5,264 nt of DNA from an uncultured Odoribacter sp. (GTDB lineage Bacteria; Bacteroidota; Bacteroidia; Bacteroidales; Marinifilaceae), in assembly GCA_900548135.1 (NCBI GenBank), contig URJC01000209.1:1-5264 (forward strand). Direction: 5' to 3'. Position numbers and translations under genes: made by a program. Positions 1 through 5,264 of the stretch are shown here, one piece after another. The stretch's first letter is position 1; every line of letters begins with the position of its first letter. The notes below the pieces were generated by a model. That model saw nothing but the letters and a program-made list of their open reading frames with translations, had not been told where the DNA came from and made no database searches.

Positions 1-890
1 CCTTGCGAATGATATTTTTCATACAATTCCCGCATGTGGGGATGGGAATGGCGGCAGGCATGACACCACGACCCCCAGAAATCAATCACCACGTATTTGC
101 CTCTGTAATCCGTCAGTTTCACCTCTTTACCTTCCGGGGTCGATCCGGAAAAATCAGGGGCAGCAACCCCTACGGACGAGTTCTTTTTGGCGGTAATCTG
201 AGCCAGCAGTTCCTGTCCGGGCCCGCTTTCCTGTATTCTCCGGGAAAGTCTGTTAAAATCGGCTTCCAACTCTTCTACCGGACTTTTCCGTATCTTCCCG
301 CCCACCTCCATCAGGCTGATGTAGCTATCGGGATGTCCGTCACAAAAACGGTTCAGTTGCCGGTTATATTTCTGAGTCAGCACATCCAATTTTGCATCCA
401 TTTCTTTCTGCTCTTCAGCAGTAGGTTTCACCTTACGGTTATAATCCAGTTTTGCACGGGTATTCTCATATCCCATCCGTTTCATGGGTCCGTAAAGCTC
501 ATATAACTTTCCCCATTCCTTCGCTACTTTTTGTCCTTTTATCCGGGCAACAGGCCACTCTTTCAAGTCAAAATCCACTGTTACCTGTTCACCGGGTTCG
601 ATATAAACAGGCAGACCGCGCACAGGTAAATGGGAGCCTTTAGCATCCACTACGATTGAAGGATAACCAGCCATGGGATAAAGCTCAACGATAGTAAAAT
701 CATTCAATTCAAGCTCAATACTGTATTTACCACTCTTATCTACGTTCACGGGATAAGAATCCCCTTTCAAATAATAAGACAACCTCAGGTTTTCCGGGTT
801 CTGAATCTGTCCTTGAATGCTCGTTTTCTTTTGAGCAAAAAGCGTAACGATATTTAGCAGTAATATTGCCGTTACGATAGTTCTTTTCAT
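1..890 (-). CDS. Secreted TlpA/thioredoxin-like protein, C-terminus cut by window edge
   Basis: The frame is open from the ATG at 890-888 to the left edge and gives 296 residues with no stop. Residues 1-19 form a Sec signal peptide with a hydrophobic stretch ending LFA and probable cleavage before Gln20; no lipobox cysteine is present, so the protein is probably periplasmic. Residues 24-110 are a beta-rich region resembling the DUF4369-type N-terminal domain of Bacteroidota TlpA proteins. Residues 120-235 are charged and helical. The redoxin domain begins near 240 (VGVAAPDFSGSTPEGKEVKL) and reaches the active site FWGSWCHACR, with the CXXC cysteines at 276 and 279. In this family the domain normally continues roughly 90 residues more, so the end lies outside. 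The expected role is thiol-disulfide exchange on envelope proteins. The active site is CHAC rather than the more usual CGPC or CxPC, which may change its redox potential. The start is chosen because the next Met (73) would lose the signal peptide. The family call is firm; the partner protein is unknown. Confidence 0.9.
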   Translation of the reverse strand, partial: MKRTIVTAILLLNIVTLFAQKKTSIQGQIQNPENLRLSYYLKGDSYPVNVDKSGKYSIELELNDFTIVELYPMAGYPSIVVDAKGSHLPVRGLPVYIEPGEQVTVDFDLKEWPVARIKGQKVAKEWGKLYELYGPMKRMGYENTRAKLDYNRKVKPTAEEQKEMDAKLDVLTQKYNRQLNRFCDGHPDSYISLMEVGGKIRKSPVEELEADFNRLSRRIQESGPGQELLAQITAKKNSSVGVAAPDFSGSTPEGKEVKLTDYRGKYVVIDFWGSWCHACRHSHPHMRELYEKYHSQ

Positions 891-1053
891 CTCTCTTCAA
901 AATTATACAGTGTTACTATTTTCTTGTCAATCTTTAAAATCACATTCTCCGCTTCCTTGAACAGCTCTAAACTCTATCTATCCGGGAACACAACCTGCTC
1001 AAAACGAAGTCGACCGGCAACCTTTACGCAGGCTACCAGCCGACATATACGTA
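891..1053. other. Intergenic gap between M64 and TlpA-like genes
   Basis: This 163-base gap separates the last gene of the upstream cluster from the TlpA-like gene. Its downstream half holds the candidate promoter. Its upstream half has a four-base stem with a three-base loop (1031-1041) but no following T run on the minus strand, so no intrinsic terminator is convincing. A short coding-like frame (973-887) ends in an ATGA overlap with the TlpA start codon but has no good start codon and follows an in-frame TAG. Confidence 0.6.
896..930 (-). promoter_or_regulatory. Candidate promoter for the TlpA-like gene
   Basis: Read on the minus strand, TTGACA (930-925) and TATAAT (907-902) are both perfect sigma70 consensus hexamers with an exact 17-base spacer. 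The same stretch contains TAATTTTG (905-898), which fits the Bacteroides -7 element TAnnTTTG. The Bacteroides -33 TTTG element is only approximately matched (ATTG), about 22 bases upstream. The predicted transcription start is near 895, only about five bases before the ATG at 890, so the mRNA would be almost leaderless. The hexamers are seen directly; promoter activity is inferred. Confidence 0.55.
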
Positions 1054-1623
1054 TTATTCAAAAGGAGCGGTATCAGGATAATATTCCGGATCAGGAGTAT
1101 GAAGCCTGTCCAACTCTTCGTTGATTACGTCATAATCCAGGAACGTCTGCAAAGAATAGTGGTCTTTCATGCCTGCCAATTCATAGATGTAGCGCATAAT
1201 CAACTCACGCTGAACGGGGCTGTAATAGTTATTGTCTTTTACGCCACTGTTCGGATAGTTGCCGGCATCCTTACCCATCACATTGATAAGCGAACTACGC
1301 CATGCACCATGATTATAGGTGATTGCCCCTTCCTCAATCCGGACATTGCGGTATCTCATCTTCCGCAATTCTGCCCAGGCCCGGTTGACAAATTCATCAG
1401 GATTGTCGGTCAGTTCCACATCCAGATAGATTTGAAATTTTCTCTGTTGCTCGCGGAATGACTCATACTCTTTTTCCGGCCAGGTTTCATCTATAGAATA
1501 ATAATTCTCATGGAATTTGCCGAAACCATGTCCCATCAATTCATGCCCCATCATGGAAACCATATTGCCCCCAAAGGCAGGCAGACAAGCGTGGGCAATA
1601 CCACAATTCGGATTCCTGTCCAC
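1054..1623 (-). CDS. C-terminal M64 peptidase fragment with HEXXGH zinc motif
   Basis: This frame can be called from a GTG at 1623, but coding similarity continues upstream (GGVKAQANAV) into the overlap with the N-terminal fragment, so the GTG is probably not a true start. There is no signal peptide and no ribosome binding site. Numbering from the GTG, residues 26-41 read GHELMGHGFGKFHENY: His27, Glu28 and His32 form HEXXGH, a candidate zinc site with Glu28 as general base. The acidic position that is usually DEY in M64 proteins is Glu39-Asn40-Tyr41 here. Further M64 features are a GAITYNHGAWRSSLINVMGK segment (about 99-118), SPVQRELIMRYIYELAG (about 135-151) and FLDYDVINE near 161-169. The tail after 170 is acidic and proline-containing and ends in FE before TAA. 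It is the catalytic half of the frameshifted lipoprotein and is unlikely to be made or exported separately. Confidence 0.75.
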   Translation of the reverse strand: MDRNPNCGIAHACLPAFGGNMVSMMGHELMGHGFGKFHENYYSIDETWPEKEYESFREQQRKFQIYLDVELTDNPDEFVNRAWAELRKMRYRNVRIEEGAITYNHGAWRSSLINVMGKDAGNYPNSGVKDNNYYSPVQRELIMRYIYELAGMKDHYSLQTFLDYDVINEELDRLHTPDPEYYPDTAPFE

Positions 1624-1640
1624 AGCATTAGCTTGTGCTT

Positions 1641-1706
1641 TTACTCCCCCGACATAACCAACATCTCCTGCAACTTGCCTTCGTTGAAAACCGGCGTATT
1701 GTCATA
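1641..1706 (-). other. Frame-change interval inside the M64 gene
   Basis: The downstream frame is open from a TGA near 1706-1704, and the upstream frame stops at the TAA at 1643-1641, so the frame change must lie within this stretch. The only notable homopolymer is G5 (plus-strand Cs 1646-1650), immediately before the stop. Restoring G6 joins the frames. The zero-frame codons here (TCG GGG GAG TAA) do not form a classical X_XXY_YYZ slippery heptamer, although a GGG tRNA could re-pair one base back. Confidence 0.7.
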
Positions 1707-2723
1707 AGCATACCTATAAACCGCTTCCAGCTGCGTTTTATTAACCATAAACATATCTGACCCTCCAATGCTTGTACTTTCCATGCCATGATAGGTGCCG
1801 ATAGGAGTTTCATAAGTATGTCTGTCGGCCTGTTTACCGAAAAGATCCACCCCGTATTCATTCGGATAAGGAACTGCATAAAGATTGAAGAAATTCCTGT
1901 GGGAAGCGTATGGTTCCAGGGCAAACAGCTGCTGTGCGATAATTTCGCAAGCCTGCTCCAAACGTCCGCCCGGCAACAAATCCTCTTCCAGGAAGAAGGT
2001 GCAGACCAGGACAATGTTGATGCCTTTTCCGCGGGAAGCCCTTTGCAAAGTCCTGTATTTTCCGTATTCGTAACCGCTTTGCTGTCGTGTCAGGGTAACG
2101 GTGTATTTCACTCTCGGCATATCTTTGTCGAAAATGACCAGTTCCACCGGCTCCCCGGTATCAATAGCCCTTCCCGTCGAAACCTTCTCTTTCGCCAACA
2201 CATGAATGACATCCTTGCCTTCCCCTTCGCTTTTGTCCAGGGTGAACCAAGTGTCATCGCTCAATGTTGCCTGCCATTTGCCCGGTATGTTTACCTGTAT
2301 TTCCTGCGATTTACACAAACCGCCAATCATTCCTGAACGGGGCAACACCTCTGTATTCAATTTATTTGCCACTAATTTCACACTTTTGGCCACTTCCAGG
2401 CCCTGGTCTTTGCCATCGGTGTAAGTGACTTTCAGATAACCGCGTATGGCCTCCGCTTTGGAACGGTTCAGAGTGATGGTCACCTCACCATTACCCACTC
2501 CCTCAGTCGGGGTTACGATAAATTCACCGGTATCCCGGATAAGTTCCGCCGTCCAATGGCCGTTGGCTTCAATGGCAAGTGTCTGGGTCGTCACCTCATC
2601 AAAGGAAAGGGTCCTCTCGCCCACTCCCAATTCGGGCGTTTTGCCCAACGTATCATCATCACTGCATCCGAACAGCGATAAAGAAAACGCTATAAGTAAA
2701 AATATAATTCTGTTCGTTTTCAT
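1641..2723 (-). CDS. N-terminal fragment of BACON-M64 lipoprotein
   Basis: This 360-residue frame opens with a type II signal peptide: Lys3 and Arg5, a hydrophobic core, then the lipobox LFGC with lipidated Cys20. The next residues are SDDD, an acidic stretch of the kind that marks surface-exported lipoproteins in Bacteroides. Residues about 32-118 and 125-213 are two BACON-like beta domains, with the typical HW or KW followed by a TPTEG or DKSEG turn and rising beta strands. From about 220 the M64 domain starts (KGINIVLV, EEDLLPGGRLEQA, FALEPYASHRNFFNLYAVPY). At the place where M64 proteins usually have GDG(F/Y), this one has Cys-Thr-Phe (241-243). The frame ends in EMLVMSGE and TAA just before the zinc-binding segment, so this product alone cannot be an active peptidase. 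It could still be exported and bind a ligand through the BACON domains. No clear Shine-Dalgarno precedes the ATG, which is normal for this phylum. Confidence 0.85.
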   Translation of the reverse strand: MKTNRIIFLLIAFSLSLFGCSDDDTLGKTPELGVGERTLSFDEVTTQTLAIEANGHWTAELIRDTGEFIVTPTEGVGNGEVTITLNRSKAEAIRGYLKVTYTDGKDQGLEVAKSVKLVANKLNTEVLPRSGMIGGLCKSQEIQVNIPGKWQATLSDDTWFTLDKSEGEGKDVIHVLAKEKVSTGRAIDTGEPVELVIFDKDMPRVKYTVTLTRQQSGYEYGKYRTLQRASRGKGINIVLVCTFFLEEDLLPGGRLEQACEIIAQQLFALEPYASHRNFFNLYAVPYPNEYGVDLFGKQADRHTYETPIGTYHGMESTSIGGSDMFMVNKTQLEAVYRYAYDNTPVFNEGKLQEMLVMSGE

Positions 2724-2737
2724 ACTGATTAAGCGTT

Positions 2738-4369
2738 TTAAAGTTTCTTTGCTACCTTGATGTCGTCAATACATGAGTTTCGTGTTCCATTCGTTGCTTC
2801 TATCTTGATTGCCGTAACGTTACTATCGATATCTACTCCGATATGGTTCCAAATTTTGGTAGACAATACCGTAAATGGCTTTTCCGTCCAGGTCGTTCCG
2901 TCCACAGAAACATAAACTTTTAACCCCTTTGTACCGTTGCTGATGCAAAGATAACCGAATGTCAGTTCCAAATCCGTTCCACCATCGAAATCCAGACCGG
3001 TGATGATAAAGCTACAAGGACTCATATATTTACAATTGAACTTCCAGTTACCGCTCGCCCCCTCGTATGCGCCTTCTCCTTCTTTCCAACCAAGCGATGA
3101 AGATATGGTAGCAGGTTTAATCATGGCTGAGATTTTTCCATCGTCGGTACCGTCCCTCATATCACACCGGAAATAACCAGGTACTAATGAACCTGCAGGT
3201 TTATAAGCATCGTATGCGACAACACTGTAAATGGCTGCAGGTTGATTCTTGCGTAAGAATCCACCATCCATATCAAATTTTTCAAAATTATTCCAATAGT
3301 TATAGTTTACATCTATTGCTGTCTGGCTGTATGTTTTCGTCTCCGGATCATACATACCGTCAAAGTTTTCATAAAACCATACACCGTCAGCCGGAGCGGG
3401 CTTGCTTTCTATGAAAAACGAAGCAACATCACCATAGAAAACCTCCTCACCAATCTTTGCATACGGTTTGTAGTCATAACTCTGGCCGTATGCCAACATG
3501 ACAGCCGTATCAAAAGCGATATTGACATTCGTCAAATCTGCCTCACAAGGAAGTTCCTGCCATACTGTGGTTCCCTGCACCAAATAAGCAAATCCCACTT
3601 CCGAAATCGCCAGCTCATCATTGTTAAATTCGCAGGTCCCCTTCATCGTCGCTTGTCTGCCTGTAACGGCAACCTCTTCGGCAATGCTCAATTTCGGGAA
3701 AGACTGGTTCAACCCCTGAATCACGGCAAGTTCCATGATGGTATCTCCGAGATTAAAACTCAGCACGGCCACCCGGGCATCCACTCCGTTTGAAGCTTCT
3801 GCCTCCAGTGTCAGTTCCGTCTCGCCGGCAACACCGTTTTCCGGGCTGACTGTCAGCCAAGAGTCTGTCGTACTCACGGTCCAATCCGCCGACACCGATA
3901 CCCGGCGCTGCAATTTGCCTCCTTCTATGCCGAATACTTTGGTGTCCAGAAATTCACATACAGTGCTTTCCGTCTTACCGTCGGCAGTCTGCTTCACGGT
4001 GATTTTAATCTCCTCAGTGCCCATCTTAAAGGGCAGTTCCGCCGTCCGGCCGTTATCGTCAGTCAATTCTGCAAACTCAACCACCACTCCGGTAGTCCCT
4101 TTTCCTCCCTTCAACGGGGCAATCTGCAACCACTCAGGCAGGCTGGCAGCATCCAATGCCCACTCGCCGGCTGCCCTCACAGCCCAATAGAATGCACCTC
4201 CGTTGCGGTCGATTTCCCGATTGTTCAGGAGCTTGAGACCGCTCAATACAGTCTCTTCACCTCCGTTATCCTTTATTTCCTCATCGCCTTCATCGTTACA
4301 GGCAGTGAAAACCATTGACACCATCGCAAACACCACCGACAAGACCATCCAAAATTTATTTCTGTTCAT
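2738..4369 (-). CDS. Surface lipoprotein with two BACON domains and C-terminal beta-sandwich
   Basis: A complete 543-residue protein. Residues 1-23 are a type II signal peptide with lipobox FTAC and lipidated Cys24, followed by NDEGDEE, an acidic stretch typical of surface-exported Bacteroides lipoproteins. Residues about 44-128 and 138-219 are BACON-like domains (EWALDAASLPEWLQIAPLKG and ADWTVSTTDSWLTVSPENG are the diagnostic W-WL-P-G patterns; each ends in a VKQ or VIQ strand). Residues about 225-320 look like the Fn3-like domain common in Bacteroidota surface proteins (EVGFAYLVQGTTVW, YDYKPYAKIGEEVFYGDVASF). Residues about 328-543 form a beta-rich module opening with WFYENFDG and ending in SCIDDIKVAKKL, resembling jelly-roll carbohydrate-binding or choice-of-anchor domains. 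Eight cysteines lie outside the lipobox, five of them in the C-terminal module. No catalytic motif is visible, so a ligand-binding role is inferred. It lies 27 bases after the S8-like gene and 14 before the M64 gene, so it is probably co-transcribed with both. The specific ligand is unknown. Confidence 0.85.
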   Translation of the reverse strand: MNRNKFWMVLSVVFAMVSMVFTACNDEGDEEIKDNGGEETVLSGLKLLNNREIDRNGGAFYWAVRAAGEWALDAASLPEWLQIAPLKGGKGTTGVVVEFAELTDDNGRTAELPFKMGTEEIKITVKQTADGKTESTVCEFLDTKVFGIEGGKLQRRVSVSADWTVSTTDSWLTVSPENGVAGETELTLEAEASNGVDARVAVLSFNLGDTIMELAVIQGLNQSFPKLSIAEEVAVTGRQATMKGTCEFNNDELAISEVGFAYLVQGTTVWQELPCEADLTNVNIAFDTAVMLAYGQSYDYKPYAKIGEEVFYGDVASFFIESKPAPADGVWFYENFDGMYDPETKTYSQTAIDVNYNYWNNFEKFDMDGGFLRKNQPAAIYSVVAYDAYKPAGSLVPGYFRCDMRDGTDDGKISAMIKPATISSSLGWKEGEGAYEGASGNWKFNCKYMSPCSFIITGLDFDGGTDLELTFGYLCISNGTKGLKVYVSVDGTTWTEKPFTVLSTKIWNHIGVDIDSNVTAIKIEATNGTRNSCIDDIKVAKKL

Positions 4370-4396
4370 ATCTTTTCAATTTAAGCAACTTGTTTT

Positions 4397-5264
4397 TCAT
4401 TCATCCGCATCAGCTTCGCTTTCGATTTCTGACACCATCCCCCAAATAGCTTTAGGATTGATTGTCCCGTATCCATCCATTTCCGAAGGGTTTGCAAGTC
4501 CTCCTGTCTGGAAAATCAGCCCGGCAATCTGCTCGTTCGTATAGTCGGGCAAACGGCGTTTGATTTCCGCGGCAATTTTTGCCACGTAGGCCGCCGACAA
4601 AGCCGTGGAAACAATCCGGGTATCTCCGACATTGAACTCATAAGGCGCACAGATCCAACGGTTTTTCAGTATCTCTCCCGGTCGGTTTCCTGTTTTTCCG
4701 GTACATCCCACCACAATCCAGTCTTTGGCATGACCGTGGCTTCCTACATTCTGCACGGCGTATGCCGCGCCCACATTGCCGGGATGATAATACACTTTCT
4801 GCTCGTCTGTCAGTTTGGAGGTATTCACATCCCCCCATTCCGGGAAGGCGGGCAGCACATGTTTTTTCCAATCCAATCCGCCCATCCGCAAACACAATTT
4901 CCAGGCATCCATACTGAAAGGGGTATAGGTCTCTCCGGCTGCGGCAATAACCAGCGGATATTCATCGAACTGGTTCAGCAGACGGTCCATATTGGCCTTT
5001 GCCTCCAACAGGTCCTCCACAGGAAATCCCAATACCACAATGTCACACTTTCCGCCTCCGGGATTAAAGTTCCCGCGACTTCCCGTCATCCGTACATGAA
5101 TATCTTCATGGTTGGGAAAAAAGCCGGCTCTTTTATTCTTTTCCTGAACTACAACTGCTCCATAAGACTGGAATTGCCAAATCCAATAATCGTTGTTCAA
5201 CACACCCATTTCCAATTCGCCGTCGCGTCCCTCATTGACCACCACCACATTCACCTCTACGCCT
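4397..5264 (-). CDS. Subtilisin-like (S8 fold) protein, degenerate active site, N-terminus outside window
   Basis: The frame is open to the right edge. A GTG at 5254 could be called as a start, but the codons upstream (GVE) continue the same beta strand, so the gene begins outside. Numbering from the GTG, the order of elements matches subtilases: strand NVVVVNEG (where VAVIDTG is usual), a His region NHEDIHV (49-54, where SHGTHV is usual), strand CDIVVLGFP, strand and turn LVIAAAGE (101-108, where VVAAAGN is usual), DWIVVGCTGKTGNR (178-191), then IVSTALSAAYVAKIAAEI (214-231) in the place of the GTS(x)A(x)P helix, and a DGYGTINPKAIWG ending. By this reading the catalytic Asp is Asn7 or Glu8, the oxyanion Asn is Glu108, and the catalytic Ser is Ala218. 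It is therefore probably a non-catalytic subtilase relative. The C-terminus is acidic (ESEADADE). Any signal peptide, lipobox or BACON domain would lie upstream. The fold call is fair; the loss of activity is an inference from an eye alignment. Confidence 0.7.
   Translation of the reverse strand, partial: GVEVNVVVVNEGRDGELEMGVLNNDYWIWQFQSYGAVVVQEKNKRAGFFPNHEDIHVRMTGSRGNFNPGGGKCDIVVLGFPVEDLLEAKANMDRLLNQFDEYPLVIAAAGETYTPFSMDAWKLCLRMGGLDWKKHVLPAFPEWGDVNTSKLTDEQKVYYHPGNVGAAYAVQNVGSHGHAKDWIVVGCTGKTGNRPGEILKNRWICAPYEFNVGDTRIVSTALSAAYVAKIAAEIKRRLPDYTNEQIAGLIFQTGGLANPSEMDGYGTINPKAIWGMVSEIESEADADE

Larger units (their letters stand above)
1054..2723 (-). pseudogene. BACON-M64 metallopeptidase lipoprotein, split by a frameshift
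   Basis: Two adjacent minus-strand frames together make one M64-family (IgA-protease-like) zinc metallopeptidase. The first (2723-1641) carries the lipoprotein signal, two BACON-like domains and the first half of the peptidase domain. The second (1054 to about 1706) carries the zinc motif and the C-terminal half, and has no credible start of its own. They differ by one frame, and each matches a different part of the same domain. Adding one G to the GGGGG run (plus-strand Cs 1646-1650) joins them as MLVMSGGVKAQANAV and gives about 556 residues, a sensible length for a BACON-M64 protein. M64 enzymes cleave proteins outside the cell; the Clostridium ramosum member cuts IgA. The ATG follows the preceding gene's stop by 14 bases, so it is co-transcribed with it. 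Alternatives are a sequencing error in the G run, phase variation or ribosomal frameshifting; a plain indel mutation or error is most likely. Confidence 0.8.

Noticed and set aside
1031..1041. Inverted repeat GGCT-ACC-AGCC as a terminator after the M64 gene
   Set aside because: The stem is only four bases and no T run follows on the minus strand.
1641..1660. Programmed -1 ribosomal frameshifting in the M64 gene
   Set aside because: There is no X_XXY_YYZ slippery heptamer in the zero frame and no obvious downstream stimulator; a single-base indel is the simpler explanation.
1628..2014. 128-codon minus-strand frame overlapping the M64 gene
   Set aside because: It is a shadow in the third frame. 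The M64-like sequence is in the other two frames, and this translation has no family features.
1788..2336. Long plus-strand open frames, here and at 3-506, 3735-4190 and 4203-4544
   Set aside because: They lie antisense to clear minus-strand genes, have no recognisable domains and no coherent layout.
5252..5254. GTG as the start of the S8-like gene
   Set aside because: The frame continues to the window edge, and the upstream residues extend the first beta strand; a 285-residue protein would lack an export signal and part of the fold.
1..5264. CRISPR arrays, tRNA or rRNA genes, insertion sequences
   Set aside because: No regularly spaced repeats, cloverleaf-like sequence, transposase motifs or terminal inverted repeats were seen.

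Overview
The window looks like part of a Bacteroidota chromosome, most likely Bacteroides or a close relative. The signs are BACON-type beta domains, lipoproteins with acidic residues directly after the lipobox cysteine, an M64 peptidase, a TlpA-like thioredoxin with a long N-terminal domain, moderate GC and weak Shine-Dalgarno sequences. All supported genes lie on the minus strand, so transcription runs from the right edge to the left. The long plus-strand reading frames are antisense shadows.

In transcription order: (1) 5264-4397, the C-terminal part of a subtilisin-like (S8 fold) protein whose start lies beyond the right edge and whose catalytic positions look substituted. (2) 4369-2738, a complete 543-residue lipoprotein with two BACON domains, an Fn3-like segment and a C-terminal beta-sandwich. 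(3) 2723-1054, a BACON-BACON-M64 metallopeptidase lipoprotein, broken into two reading frames by an apparent one-base loss at a run of five Gs. (4) After a 163-base gap, 890-1, the N-terminal 296 residues of a secreted TlpA/thioredoxin-like protein cut by the left edge. Genes 1 to 3 are 27 and 14 bases apart and look like one operon. The promoter of that operon is outside the window. Gene 4 has its own strong candidate promoter with perfect TTGACA and TATAAT hexamers 17 bases apart, placed so close to the start codon that the mRNA would be almost leaderless.

Inferred role: genes 1 to 3 encode a cell-envelope, probably surface-exposed, module that binds or cuts a host or dietary protein or glycoprotein. 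M64 enzymes include a known IgA protease, and BACON domains are thought to bind glycans or mucin or to act as spacers. Both peptidase-family proteins show changed signature residues, and one is also frameshifted. The locus may therefore be decaying, or may have been reused as non-catalytic binding proteins. These motif statements rest on reading by eye, without alignments or database searches.
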